This document shows, piece by piece, positions 17,583 through 26,818 of a DNA stretch of 64,000 bases (positions are counted from its first letter, which is position 1; each line of letters begins with the position of its first letter). Source of the DNA: Flavobacteriaceae bacterium (GTDB lineage: Bacteria; Bacteroidota; Bacteroidia; Flavobacteriales; Flavobacteriaceae); contig JAUXPJ010000002.1 of the NCBI GenBank assembly GCA_030683815.1, positions 62,001-126,000 on the forward strand. The letters run 5' to 3'. The notes beneath the pieces are model-generated. The model did no database searches. It was not told the DNA's origin and saw only the letters and a list, made by a program, of their open reading frames with translations. A program made the translations under genes and the position numbers.

Positions 17583-19343
17583 ATGAACTTTTTAAAGAAC
17601 ATTTTATCAACCATTTTAGGCGTTTTTATCGCATTCGGAATTTTCTTTTTTTTGTTGATTTTGATTGCATCTGCCATCGAAACCGATGAAGTGATTGAAG
17701 TTAAAACTCAATCTGTTTTAAAAGTAACTTTTGATGAGAGCATTTTAAAAGATTACGCTCCAAAAGATGAAAGTCCGTTAGGAATTTTAATGGAAATGGA
17801 CAGTGATTATTTGGGGTTAGATCAAGTTTTAAACGCCATAGAAAAAGCTAAAACCGATGAAAATATTGAAGGAATCAGTATTGAAATGAAGTTTTTGAAT
17901 GCCGGAATGGCGCAAATACAAACACTTCGCAAAAAGTTGCTGGAATTTAAAGAAACCGGGAAATTCATTTCTGCTTATGCCGATTTTTATGACCAAAAAA
18001 ATTACTACCTCAGTTCGGCAGCTGATTCTATTTTTATCAATCCATTAGGATTGGTAGAATTTAGAGGATTGAGTACCGAAGTATTGTATTACAAAGATTT
18101 TGAAGATAAATACGGAGTAAAAATGGAAGTGATTCGTCATGGAAAATATAAAAGTGCAGCAGAACCCTTTCTTTTTAATAAAATGAGTGATGAAAACAGG
18201 GAACAAATTAAGTCGTTTTTAACTTCTATTTGGGATGAAATGGTGAAAGAAATTGCTGTAAATAGAAATAAAACCGCAGCAGAGCTCAATATTTTAGCCG
18301 ATAATTTAGGCGGAAGAAGTGCAGATTTGGCATCTCAAAACGGATTGGTTGATCAAGTTGCTTATCATGATGAATACGATTCCTTTTTAAAGCGAACTAT
18401 CGGAATAGAAAATGATAAAATACTGAATACCATTTCTTTAAAAGATTATATCAAAGCTGAAAAAGGAAGAAAAACAAGTGTGGCTACTGACAAAATCGCC
18501 ATTATTTACGCACAAGGTGAAATGATTTACGGAAAAGGAAATCAAGAATTTGTTGGACAGGAATTGATGATTAAATCTATCCTAAAAGCCAAAAAAGATA
18601 AAGATATAAAAGCCATTGTACTTCGGATAAATTCTCCCGGTGGCGTAGCCATTACAGCCGATATGATTTGGCGCGAGTTAGAATTGGCTAAAAAAGAAAA
18701 ACCGATTGTGGTATCGATGGGTAATTTAGCCGCATCTGGCGGATATTATATCGCTTGTAATGCCAACAAAATATATGCAGAACCAACAACTATAACCGGT
18801 TCAATTGGCGTTTACGGATTGATTCCTAATATTCACAAATTTTCAGAAACTATCGGAATTAATGCAGAGCAGGTTTCAACTAATAAAGCGCCTAATTACA
18901 GTTTGTTCGAACCAATGACTGATGATTTTAATAAAGTAACGCAACAATCTGTTGAAATTATTTACAACACTTTTTTAAATAGAGTTTCTACAGGTAGAAA
19001 TATGAGTGTGGAAAAAGTTGACGCTATAGCTCAAGGGCGTGTTTGGTCTGGAAAAGAAGCACTTAAAAATGGATTAGTTGATGAGTTAGGAAGTATGGAA
19101 GATGCCATTAAATACGCTGCTTTAATAGCCAATACAACAGATTTTAAAACAGTTAATTATCCTCAATTTAAAAAAGAGTGGAAAGATGCTTTTGACATGG
19201 TGCCTTTTATTAAAAGTTCTAAAACAAAAATGCTGAAAGAAGAACTGGGAGAAGCGCAATATCAATTATATGAAACTATGAAAAATGTTTCTAAATTAGA
19301 AGGAGTTCAAGCGCGATTGCCATATGTGTTGGAGATTAAATAG
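17583..19343 (+). CDS. sppA: Signal peptide peptidase SppA, long (67K-type)
   Basis: Membrane-anchored serine protease that clears cleaved signal peptides. The 586-residue protein has an N-terminal membrane anchor (residues 5-32), then two tandem peptidase S49 domains. The catalytic Lys is in GKYKSAAEPF of the first domain and the nucleophile Ser in NLAASGGYYIACNA of the second, followed by TGSIGVYG, as in E. coli SppA. Length fits the two-domain type. Single gene with its own promoter; a 7-base tandem repeat follows its stop. Confidence 0.95.
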   Translation: MNFLKNILSTILGVFIAFGIFFFLLILIASAIETDEVIEVKTQSVLKVTFDESILKDYAPKDESPLGILMEMDSDYLGLDQVLNAIEKAKTDENIEGISIEMKFLNAGMAQIQTLRKKLLEFKETGKFISAYADFYDQKNYYLSSAADSIFINPLGLVEFRGLSTEVLYYKDFEDKYGVKMEVIRHGKYKSAAEPFLFNKMSDENREQIKSFLTSIWDEMVKEIAVNRNKTAAELNILADNLGGRSADLASQNGLVDQVAYHDEYDSFLKRTIGIENDKILNTISLKDYIKAEKGRKTSVATDKIAIIYAQGEMIYGKGNQEFVGQELMIKSILKAKKDKDIKAIVLRINSPGGVAITADMIWRELELAKKEKPIVVSMGNLAASGGYYIACNANKIYAEPTTITGSIGVYGLIPNIHKFSETIGINAEQVSTNKAPNYSLFEPMTDDFNKVTQQSVEIIYNTFLNRVSTGRNMSVEKVDAIAQGRVWSGKEALKNGLVDELGSMEDAIKYAALIANTTDFKTVNYPQFKKEWKDAFDMVPFIKSSKTKMLKEELGEAQYQLYETMKNVSKLEGVQARLPYVLEIK

Positions 19344-19360
19344 AAGTTAGATTTTTTAAA

Positions 19361-19395
19361 CATTCAACATTTAACATTTAACATTTAACATTCAG
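19361..19395. repeat. Tandem 7-base repeat
   Basis: Five units in a row: CATTCAA, CATTTAA three times, CATTCAG, between sppA and the DUF502 gene, ending 27 bases before the latter's ATG. It could be a slippage-prone spacer in the DUF502 leader. Confidence 0.85.
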
Positions 19396-19422
19396 CTAAA
19401 GAAACCTTAAACCAAAATAAAG

Positions 19423-20013
19423 ATGAAAAATAAATTAGTCAGTTATTTTTTACAGGGATTGCTTTATATCGCTCCGATTTCGATAGTCATTTATATTGTT
19501 TATGCCCTATTCAATTTTATGGATAATATTTTGCAAAATTTATTGATTGAGTTTTTCGGCATCAAAATTCCCGGTTTAGGATTGTTAATTCTGGTCATAT
19601 TTATCATGTTCATCGGATTTGTAGGCAAAACCATTATTGCCGATCCTTTAAAAAAACTATTTAAAACTATTATTGAAAAAGTCCCATTTTTAAAATTTAT
19701 ATATGCCGCTTTTGATGATTTAATAGCTGTTTTTGTAGGAAAAGACAAGAAATTCAACAAACCGGTTTTGGTTAAAATGAATAGAGATTCCGATATTGAA
19801 AAATTGGGATTTATTACCGAAGATAATTTAGATTTTCTGCCAGAAAATGATAAAGTAGCCGTTTATTTTCCGCATTCTTATAACTTTTCGGGCGAATTGT
19901 TTATAGTGCCAAAAGCTAATATTACACCACTTGATGTAAAATCTAGTGAAATGATGAAGTTTATAGTTTCTGGTGGTGTAACCGGAATATCGAAAGATAA
20001 AGAAACGGAATAG
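19423..20013 (+). CDS. DUF502 family membrane protein
   Basis: A 196-residue protein with two transmembrane helices (about residues 9-31 and 49-71) and a soluble C-terminal domain. The features TPI-like start YIAPISIVIYIVYALF, PGLGLLILVIFIMFIGFVG and VPFLKFIYAAFDDLIAVF match the DUF502 pattern (PROKKA-style 'membrane protein'). Function unknown; plant relatives (COV family) act in vascular development, which is not informative here. It follows sppA by 79 bases and may be read from the same transcript. Confidence 0.85.
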   Translation: MKNKLVSYFLQGLLYIAPISIVIYIVYALFNFMDNILQNLLIEFFGIKIPGLGLLILVIFIMFIGFVGKTIIADPLKKLFKTIIEKVPFLKFIYAAFDDLIAVFVGKDKKFNKPVLVKMNRDSDIEKLGFITEDNLDFLPENDKVAVYFPHSYNFSGELFIVPKANITPLDVKSSEMMKFIVSGGVTGISKDKETE

Positions 20014-20030
20014 TAAAAAATAACGTACGA

Positions 20031-20095
20031 GTACAAGCGTTGCGTTCACAGAGCAATTTATGAATTAGCCACGAGCAAAGATGCTTGGTCTAGCC
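20031..20095. repeat. Dispersed palindromic element, copy 1 (diverged)
   Basis: Contains GTACAAGCGTTGCG followed by TTAGCCACGAGCAAAGATGC at about 20066-20085. It shares the core CACGAGCAAAGATGCT with a copy at 20921-20954 and resembles another at 29379-29414. All lie between genes and in the same orientation. Confidence 0.6.
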
Positions 20096-20207
20096 TAAAG
20101 GAGACAAGTTCTTTCGGTATAAGCTTTTTTGGAAAGGCATGATAAAACAACAAACAAACATTGTGGCATGAGAATTATTTAGACCTTTACAGAAAAAACA
20201 CTTCATC

Positions 20208-20702
20208 ATGAATTTTAAAGGACATAAATTTCAACAAATCGATATGGTCATTACCAATTGGATGGCCAACAAAGGGATATTTTTATTACGCATCAGCATC
20301 GGCATCATTTTTTTGTGGTTTGGCATGCTAAAATTCTTTCCGGGATTGAGTCCGGCAGAAGGGTTAGCCATTGACACCATCAAACTGCTCACTTTCAACT
20401 TAGTTCCCAATCAAGTGATCATATACGGACTGGCTTTATGGGAAACCCTCATAGGTTTAGGTCTGGTTTTCAATAAGTTCATGCGCGAAACCTTGCTATT
20501 GCTTTATCTGCAGATGGTGGGTACACTCATCCCAATATTTTTGTTTCCGGCTGAAGTTTTCACTCAATTTCCCTATGCACTTACCCTCGAAGGGCAATAC
20601 ATCTTTAAAAACCTTGTGTTGATTAGCGCAGGTATCGTGTTAGGCGCCACAGTGCGTGGTGGCAGAATTGTAGCAGAGAGTGACAAACCCAATAACCAAT
20701 GA
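20208..20702 (+). CDS. DoxX-like membrane protein
   Basis: A 164-residue integral membrane protein with four predicted helices: about 23-43, 66-88, 94-113 and 130-150. The segment LRISIGIIFLWFGMLKFFPG and the ALWETLIGLGLVF helix resemble the DoxX/DUF417 group of quinone-linked or stress-related small membrane proteins; which of these families it belongs to I cannot settle. It is isolated, flanked by dispersed palindromic repeats, and its codon choice (more GC at third positions such as CTC, ATC, GGC) looks different from neighbours, which may point to transfer. Confidence 0.65.
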   Translation: MNFKGHKFQQIDMVITNWMANKGIFLLRISIGIIFLWFGMLKFFPGLSPAEGLAIDTIKLLTFNLVPNQVIIYGLALWETLIGLGLVFNKFMRETLLLLYLQMVGTLIPIFLFPAEVFTQFPYALTLEGQYIFKNLVLISAGIVLGATVRGGRIVAESDKPNNQ

Positions 20703-20801
20703 TTGTCTGTAACATCTCGTACAACACAGGGAAATAAAGGATGAGATTGGTAAACTGGCCGGTAAATCATAACCCTTTTGGGGACGTCCATCCGTAAGTT
20801 A

Positions 20802-20880
20802 GTACAAGCGTGACGCTTGTACCTATCGTAAAAAACTATTCTATTTCCCTCTGCTTCTACTGCGAGTGTCACGCTCGTAC
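20802..20880. repeat. Paired palindromic elements
   Basis: GTACAAGCG-TGA-CGCTTGTAC at 20802-20822 is a perfect 9-base-pair palindrome with a 3-base loop. A related inverted element GCGAGTGTCACGCTCGTAC lies at 20862-20880, so the pair forms an outer inverted arrangement about 40 bases apart. This resembles REP/BIME-type intergenic repeats. Confidence 0.75.
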
Positions 20881-20920
20881 TTAAATGGGTAAAGAAGTAA
20901 AATTAAAAGTGATCAATTAA

Positions 20921-20954
20921 TGATTAATCACGAGCAAAGATGCTCGCGTTAGCG
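20921..20954. repeat. Dispersed palindromic element, copy 2
   Basis: TGATTAATCACGAGCA-AAGA-TGCTCG-CGTTAGCG: stem CGAGCA/TGCTCG. A closely similar sequence is present at 29379-29414 about 8.5 kb away in the same orientation, including the preceding AAAAGTG and AATGATTAATCACG. Confidence 0.75.
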
Positions 20955-21016
20955 TAGTAAATCCACTTGTGTTGTCATGCTGAATTTCGATGAAATCGGA
21001 TGAAGCATCTCTGGAA

Positions 21017-21420
21017 TTAAAGTTTTTTTAACGCTAAAGTTTTTAGGAACAATTCTAAATCTGCAAATGAATCTTTGTCAATCAAATCAATATTGATAAC
21101 CAATTTTTCTGTTGTTGAAATTAGTGTTAAATCGCCGGCAAACTTTTTAATTTGAATGATATCTGATAAATTAATTTTTTTTGGAAATAGTGAGTTTTTA
21201 GTTATAAAGCCATTTTCAATTTTGAGGTATTGTTTTTTTCATTCAAATAGGAATATCCCTAAACTCAAGAAACCAAAAAGGATACATCCAAAGAAAAAAA
21301 TACTAGGATTGTCATCCAATAAAAAAGCTGCTAATCCTAGCACGGGAAACCCTATTCCAAGAATGAGTTTAGATCTAAAAAAATTCTTTTTATAACGTAT
21401 AATGATTTTCCATTTTTTTA
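21017..21420 (-). pseudogene. Broken gene for a small two-helix membrane protein
   Basis: On the minus strand one frame reads WKIIIRYKKNFFRSK, then a hydrophobic hairpin (LILGIGFPVLGLAAFLL, IFFFGCILFGFLSLGIFLF), an in-frame TGA at 21239-21241, and continues KKQYLKIENGF...LADLELFLKTLALKKL to a TAA at 21017. The combined product of about 130 residues has the layout of small bacterial PH-like membrane proteins (two helices, then a beta-rich domain). No ATG is found in the right frame; the only nearby ATG (21413) reads seven codons to a stop in another frame. Two lesions make a functional product unlikely, though a sequencing error cannot be excluded. Confidence 0.65.
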
Positions 21421-21550
21421 GTTAATGTTAAAAGTAATGAAATAAGGTATAAGATAAATAACGGCTAGCCAAATTTTAAATAAATAAAATGATAAAGATG
21501 ACCGTTTGTTTTAGGTTATCAGTAGAGGATAATATTGCAGTTTTGTTGTT

Positions 21551-24076
21551 TTAAAACGTTACCCTTAAAGAGAGATTTGGGGTGAATGACAAAGATTGAA
21601 TATTTATTTCTTTTGCCTTTGAAGAATCATTTTCATCGACTACATAATAAGTATCCAACACTTGTTTTTTATTTAAAAGGTTAAGGATTCCAAATTTTAA
21701 GTTAGACTGGATGGTTTTCCTGTTTAAGAAGTTGTAATTTATTGAAAAATCAAATCTATTGTATGGCTTATGCCTATTTTTATTAAATGAATCGTAATTT
21801 ACAACAGTTATATTTCCGTTTTGTGTCGTCTCTGGATTTTGAATCACTTTAGTGAATGGATTACCGGATTTTATAATAGCGCTAACAGAAGTGTTTAAGC
21901 GTTTGTTAAAGTGATAATTAAATCCTAGAGTAGAAGAATGTCTTATATCATTATTACTTGGAAAGGGAGTGTCGCTAATTTGTTTAAAAAGCAATTCACT
22001 TTTACTTAATGTATATGATAGCCAGAAATTAGATTTTTCATATCTTTTATTTAATAAAAATTCAAAACCATCTGAGTTTTGCTCACCGGTTAACCTTTTA
22101 TCTTGAATTTGATTGTGAAAACCTTGACCTGAAATTAAAATACCATTTACTTCTTTATGGAAAAAACTTAAATCTATAAGGAATTTATTTTTCTTAAAAG
22201 TACTCCCGACAGATATTTGTGAACTTTTTACCAATGGAGTCTTTTTATCAGATATAACCCATCTTCTACTTTCAACGCCCAGAAAATCATCTAAGAAGTC
22301 AACTACTTGAGAAGTATATTGTGATTTTGTTTCGTATTTAACGTTTAAATCAATATATTCTCCAAAAGATCGGCTAATGTTAATTCTGGGTTCTATAGTA
22401 TAGTCCATAATTTTATCAAAATAGTTAAATCGGACTCCGGATCTTATAAACCAATTCTTATCAGTATAATTAGCTTCTGTAAATACAGAATGATTTAACA
22501 TCACGCTTTTTTGAATTCTGTTGTATAAAGGATCGTCAACATTTGTGAGACTTAATACGCCGGTTTCATTTAATTGATACCCTGATTCTATTTGTATGTT
22601 ATGGTTAATGGTGTAATTTATAATAGCTTTAACAGAATTTTCTATAACTTCGTTTTCTTGAATTAATAATTGCTGTTGGTTATTTTGATAATTGTTTGAG
22701 AATAGGGAATATTTGCTGTGATATCCTGAAATTTCGGCTTTTATTTTGGTGCTCATTTTTAGGTTGTATGTAAGCCCTACTGCATCTGAGTTTTGATTGA
22801 TTTTGTCAGCTAAATCATTTGCTAAGGATTCAAAATAGTTAAGTCGGTTATTAATTTTTATATAATTGGCTTTAAAATGATGGTTTTTATTAAACTTAAA
22901 TAATAGACTGACATTTACATCATAAAAATTAAAATCTGTATTTGAAGCGTCGGTTCCAATTTCATTATTTTGGAATGTCTTTTTAAAATAAGATTTATAA
23001 GTTGGAGTATTAATCCATTCATTTATGGACCTTCTAAACGAGGTCTTGAATTGAAGCTTATCATTTATCGGCAAAGCAATAAATCCGTCAAAAGAAATAA
23101 AATTAACTCCAAAACCGCCGTGTGTTTTTTCCTGTATGTTATCGTCTGTTTTTAAGATAATTGTACCTGAAACACCGTCATTGTATTTTGCACTGGTTCC
23201 GTTTTTTATGATTGAAATATTATTCGTTAAATAAGGATTAATTCCTGAAATAAGACCAAAGAAATGTGTGGGATTATACATTTTAATATTGTCCCATAAA
23301 ATAACATTTTGATCACTTGCCCCACTTCTGACATTTATATTTGAAATAGACTCATTAACACTTTCAACCCCGGGAAGCAACTGAGATGTTTGCAGTAAAT
23401 CGGGTTCTACTTGACCGGATAAAATATCGAATTTTTTTGTGTCTAATTGAATCGTACCGTCTTTCAGTTTAGATAAACTATTGGCTATATAGTTTTTTAT
23501 GCTTACTTCACTCAATTCAATTTCCTCTTCGGACATGATTAGTGTGATGCAGTCAAGATTTGGTGTAACTAATTGATTTACGTTTTTTATTATTGACCTG
23601 TAACCTAAATGTATAAATTCAATATTGTCTGAAATTTTAAGATTATCTAATATAAACTTTCCTTTTTCATTTGTAACAGCACCTTTAACAGTACCTGAAA
23701 TAACAATATTAGCGTTGCTTATCGGGTTGTTTTTTAAATCAATCAAATAACCGCAAATTGTTATATGGTCTAATTTAGGAGCTATAGAAATATATCTTTT
23801 ATCAATTTGAATTACTTTAAAAAAGGTTTCTGAGTTTAGGTAAGAAAGAATCTCATCAAGCGTTGAATAGTCAGAAAGTTTTTTTTGAACTATGACTTTA
23901 TCAACATTTGATATAACATAGGAAAACTTGACATTAAATTTTTTTTCAATCAACTCAAGTTCCTCTTTAAGAGAAATGCTGCTTTGTGAATTTACTTTAA
24001 TTGCAGTAAATGTCAGAAAGATAAGAAGCAGCCAAAGTTTATTTTGATAAAACAATTTTATTATCTTTAACAACAT
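21551..24076 (-). CDS. TonB-dependent outer-membrane transducer/receptor with STN and carboxypeptidase-like domains
   Basis: An 841-residue outer-membrane receptor. After a signal peptide (about 1-30) comes a secretin/TonB N-terminal (STN) signalling domain (EELELIEKKFNVKFSYVIS, about 35-105), then a carboxypeptidase-regulatory-like domain (ICGYLIDLKNNPISNANIVIS, about 110-185), a plug domain (NINVRSGASDQNVILWDNIKMYN near 245-270) and a 22-strand barrel ending in LSLRVTF with terminal Phe. The STN domain and upstream FecI and FecR genes make this a transducer that signals substrate binding across the envelope. It overlaps fecR by 38 bases. The ligand is unknown. Confidence 0.9.
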   Translation of the reverse strand: MLLKIIKLFYQNKLWLLLIFLTFTAIKVNSQSSISLKEELELIEKKFNVKFSYVISNVDKVIVQKKLSDYSTLDEILSYLNSETFFKVIQIDKRYISIAPKLDHITICGYLIDLKNNPISNANIVISGTVKGAVTNEKGKFILDNLKISDNIEFIHLGYRSIIKNVNQLVTPNLDCITLIMSEEEIELSEVSIKNYIANSLSKLKDGTIQLDTKKFDILSGQVEPDLLQTSQLLPGVESVNESISNINVRSGASDQNVILWDNIKMYNPTHFFGLISGINPYLTNNISIIKNGTSAKYNDGVSGTIILKTDDNIQEKTHGGFGVNFISFDGFIALPINDKLQFKTSFRRSINEWINTPTYKSYFKKTFQNNEIGTDASNTDFNFYDVNVSLLFKFNKNHHFKANYIKINNRLNYFESLANDLADKINQNSDAVGLTYNLKMSTKIKAEISGYHSKYSLFSNNYQNNQQQLLIQENEVIENSVKAIINYTINHNIQIESGYQLNETGVLSLTNVDDPLYNRIQKSVMLNHSVFTEANYTDKNWFIRSGVRFNYFDKIMDYTIEPRINISRSFGEYIDLNVKYETKSQYTSQVVDFLDDFLGVESRRWVISDKKTPLVKSSQISVGSTFKKNKFLIDLSFFHKEVNGILISGQGFHNQIQDKRLTGEQNSDGFEFLLNKRYEKSNFWLSYTLSKSELLFKQISDTPFPSNNDIRHSSTLGFNYHFNKRLNTSVSAIIKSGNPFTKVIQNPETTQNGNITVVNYDSFNKNRHKPYNRFDFSINYNFLNRKTIQSNLKFGILNLLNKKQVLDTYYVVDENDSSKAKEINIQSLSFTPNLSLRVTF

Positions 24077-24950
24077 AATTAATATTCAAAGATAATGTAA
24101 TTGATTTTATCGCTGAATTAAAATCATTATTATTAAAACCACCACTAAAGAGAACATTGGTATCTATAGAATTTGAAATTATTTTTACGTTATACTGTCG
24201 TTCAAATTCTGCCAACACCTCATAATAAGGTTCTTGGACAAAATTGCTTTCGTTTTTTAACCATGAGGGTATAGTGGCTGTATCGTCCAGGTATTTAATA
24301 AAGGAGCCATCCATAGTAAGTTGCACACCTTCTCCTTTTGTCAGGATAATTTCACTTTTTTTGTAAGAAACAGAAATCGTACCTTCATAACAGAGTACGT
24401 TAAAGGAATTCTTTCTAGATTTCACATTAAATTTAGTTCCTAAAACTTTAATATTTCCGTTTAAGGTTTTTACATTAAATGAACTTCCTTTTTTTACATC
24501 AAAATAGGCTTCTCCATGTAATTTTAAAGTTCTATCTTCAATAAAAGAAGATTTATTATAATCAATATACGAAACTGCGTTTAGTGTAACAGAAGAATTA
24601 TCCGGTAAGGTATAGATTTTATTTTCTGCGTAGTGAGATTCTACAGTGTGTTGATTAAGGCTGAAAATATAATAAGTTAAGCCGAAAAACAAAACAAATG
24701 AGGCGGCAATCTTGAAAACTAAGCTGTCTTTTAGCGAGATTACTTTTCCCTTTTTTTTGTTTGATTTTTCTATTCTGGATTTAAAATCTCTAAGAGCAAC
24801 ATCTACATTTAAAGAAAGAAGATTGATATCTTTGGCTTCTTCAACAATATCTTTATATAATTTATAATCATCTGTCTGAAAAAAAGCGTTCAATTCTTCA
24901 GAACTCATTTCCTCATTTAACCACTTTGATATGTTATCTAAATTTTTCAT
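24039..24950 (-). CDS. FecR family anti-sigma factor
   Basis: A 303-residue single-pass inner-membrane protein. The cytoplasmic N-terminus (1-75) would hold the partner sigma factor, one helix (about 77-98, KIAASFVLFFGLTYYIF) crosses the membrane, and the periplasmic part has the FecR domain (YTLPDNSSVTLNAVSYIDY, LHGEAYFDVKKGSSF, NGNIKVLGTKFNVKSR) and a C-terminal DUF4974-type domain ending YVVKDNKIVLSK that contacts the STN domain of the receptor. It lies between the sigma gene and the receptor gene, 44 bases after the former. Confidence 0.92.
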   Translation of the reverse strand: MKNLDNISKWLNEEMSSEELNAFFQTDDYKLYKDIVEEAKDINLLSLNVDVALRDFKSRIEKSNKKKGKVISLKDSLVFKIAASFVLFFGLTYYIFSLNQHTVESHYAENKIYTLPDNSSVTLNAVSYIDYNKSSFIEDRTLKLHGEAYFDVKKGSSFNVKTLNGNIKVLGTKFNVKSRKNSFNVLCYEGTISVSYKKSEIILTKGEGVQLTMDGSFIKYLDDTATIPSWLKNESNFVQEPYYEVLAEFERQYNVKIISNSIDTNVLFSGGFNNNDFNSAIKSITLSLNINYVVKDNKIVLSK

Positions 24951-24994
24951 TCTGACTAAATGACAATTAACTTTAATTTTCCCCTACCTCGATT

Positions 24995-25507
24995 TCAATT
25001 AAATTCATCAATATCATGTCTTAAAGCTATTAAAGCTTTGCTCATTCTTTTTTCTACAGCTTTAATAGAGATATTTAATAATACTGCAATTTCTTTATAT
25101 TTTTTCCCTTCAATTCTATTGAGTAAAAAAACTTCTCGTTGTGAGTCGGTTAAATTGTTAATTGCCTTTTCAAGTTTGCTTTTAAATTCTTTTTGTCTTA
25201 ATATATTTTCAGGAGTATCAGAGTCAATATATAAGTCAGTAGTTTCGTTTTGATAATTTCTAACTACTTTTTCGTGTTTTTTAATATTGAGAAAAATATT
25301 GGCAGCGGTAGAAAACAAATAAGATTTAGCCTTAGAAATATCAAATTTATTGCAATTCTCCCATATTTTTATAAAAGTTTCCTGTACAACATCAAAAGCC
25401 TCATCTCTATTTTTGCCTTTTATAAAAATAAATCTGAATAGATTATTTACTTCTTGTTTATAAAAAGTATCAAATTGTTGTTCATCACACAAATTAGTAT
25501 AATTCAT
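24995..25507 (-). CDS. ECF RNA polymerase sigma factor, FecI-like
   Basis: A 170-residue extracytoplasmic-function sigma factor. Region 2 (FRFIFIKGKNRDEAFDVVQETFIKIWEN) covers about residues 20-90 and region 4 (INNLTDSQREVFLLNRIEGKKYKEIAVLLNIS, quoted in part) about 110-165, with a linker typical of the Bacteroidetes sigma-70 family. With the FecR and TonB transducer downstream it forms a surface-signalling cassette: substrate at the receptor relieves FecR and activates transcription. It is divergent from the DUF4382 gene across 288 bases, so both directions may be regulated from this spacer; no binding site could be recognised. Confidence 0.93.
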   Translation of the reverse strand: MNYTNLCDEQQFDTFYKQEVNNLFRFIFIKGKNRDEAFDVVQETFIKIWENCNKFDISKAKSYLFSTAANIFLNIKKHEKVVRNYQNETTDLYIDSDTPENILRQKEFKSKLEKAINNLTDSQREVFLLNRIEGKKYKEIAVLLNISIKAVEKRMSKALIALRHDIDEFN

Positions 25508-25795
25508 CTATATCCCAATAATTATATCCCAAAGATAAAAATAATAATGGAATTTAAAATTAGGTGTTGGCAGGTGACGGTATCGTTCAATATAATAATG
25601 TCTATTTTATATTTGGATTTACTTTTTAAAAAAATAATATATTAAAACATTGAAAATCATATGTTTATAAAAAATATTAAAAAAAGGGGTAGGGTAATTA
25701 TAAAGCCGATTGTCTTGTAAGTATAAATCGAAAAAATCGATTGTTTCAAAAATATTACAATGAAAAAAATTAAAAACAAATTAAATTTAAGAATT

Positions 25796-26734
25796 ATGAA
25801 AACAAGAAATTTATTTACGGCAGCAATTTTATTGTTAACTACTTTTTTAGCATCTTGTTCTAAAGATGATAATGCATTGTATGGTGATGAAAAAAGCAAA
25901 ACTAATTTTTATATAACAGATGCTCCAATAGACAATACAAATGTTAAAGGAGTGATTGTTACTATAGCAGATGTAAAAGTAAATGGTGTTTCTGTAGAAA
26001 ACTTTACAAAAACAACCATAGATCTAATGCAATACCAAAACGGTTTAACTAAATTATTGGGGAGTTTGGATTTGAGAACAGGAACTTATTCAAACATTAG
26101 TTTAGTGCTTGATAATACTACCAGTGCAAGCGGTAATGCACCCGGAAGTTATGTGTTAATGACAAACGGCAGTATGAAGGCATTGGTGAGTTCAGCAAAT
26201 CAAATTGACATTAATAATTCTTTTGAAATAATAGCATCAAGTACAAATAATATTGTTTTAGACTTTGATATTAGAAAGGCTATCGTTTCCAGCGGAACTG
26301 ATGATTTTAAGTTCGTTACCATGACGGAGTTGTCAAAAAGTATAAGAGTAGTTAACGAAGCTAAAGCGGGTGTTATTTATGGTAATGCCAGCGATGCTCA
26401 AAATACTTCAGATAAGATTATCGTGTATGCCTATAAAAAAGGTACGTTTAACGCAGCTGTAGAAACTAAAAAACAGGGAAGCGGTGTTACGTTTGCCAAT
26501 GCGGTAACCAGCACGGTTGTGAGTAATTTATCAGGAGGTTATAAATTAAACTTTTTAGAAAAAGGAAATTATGAACTGCACTATGCTTCATATACAGATT
26601 CTAACAATGACGGTATATTTGAATTTAACGGAATGTTGGCAGTAGAGTCTATTGCGGGGTTTGATCTAAAGAATATTACAGTAGAATCAAATCTGAATTT
26701 CAATGTTACTGTAATTATAAAAGGAGTATTATAA
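25796..26734 (+). CDS. DUF4382 domain lipoprotein
   Basis: A 312-residue exported lipoprotein. The signal peptide MKTRNLFTAAILLLTTFLASC ends in a lipobox with Cys near residue 21, which decides the ATG at 25796 over an upstream ATG at 25760. The DUF4382 domain (FYITDAPIDNTNVKGVIVTIADVKVNG onwards, quoted in part) covers about residues 35-190; the rest is beta-rich and resembles a carboxypeptidase-like or Ig-like module (GSGVTFANAVTSTVVSNLSGGY). The domain's function is unknown. First gene of a plus-strand set of four exported proteins facing away from the FecI operon; a perfect palindrome follows it. Confidence 0.85.
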   Translation: MKTRNLFTAAILLLTTFLASCSKDDNALYGDEKSKTNFYITDAPIDNTNVKGVIVTIADVKVNGVSVENFTKTTIDLMQYQNGLTKLLGSLDLRTGTYSNISLVLDNTTSASGNAPGSYVLMTNGSMKALVSSANQIDINNSFEIIASSTNNIVLDFDIRKAIVSSGTDDFKFVTMTELSKSIRVVNEAKAGVIYGNASDAQNTSDKIIVYAYKKGTFNAAVETKKQGSGVTFANAVTSTVVSNLSGGYKLNFLEKGNYELHYASYTDSNNDGIFEFNGMLAVESIAGFDLKNITVESNLNFNVTVIIKGVL

Positions 26735-26771
26735 ACAGATTAGTAGTTAGTTGATTGGTAGTTAGTTAATG

Positions 26772-26805
26772 AAAGAGCCACATTGAAATTTCAATGTGGC
26801 TCTTT
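26772..26805. terminator. 34-base perfect palindrome, probable terminator
   Basis: The half-site AAAGAGCCACATTGAAA is followed immediately by its exact reverse complement, with TTTAAAAAA after it. With so long a stem it should halt transcription after the DUF4382 gene, yet it ends only 13 bases before the next gene's ATG, so it may instead act as an attenuator or an mRNA boundary between the two genes. Confidence 0.75.
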
Positions 26806-26818
26806 AAAAAAGAAAAAA

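Noticed and set aside
20573-20872. 99-codon minus-strand frame over the DoxX-like gene end
   Set aside because: Shadow of the DoxX-like coding sequence and of the palindromic repeats.
21239-21241. TGA read as selenocysteine or recoding in the broken membrane-protein gene
   Set aside because: No selenocysteine insertion context, no start codon, and the position lies after a hydrophobic helix where selenocysteine would be unexpected.
25657-25899. 80-codon frame on the minus strand in the spacer between the sigma and DUF4382 genes
   Set aside because: It overlaps the signal peptide of the DUF4382 lipoprotein on the other strand, is composed of AT-rich hydrophobic residues, and has no recognisable pattern.
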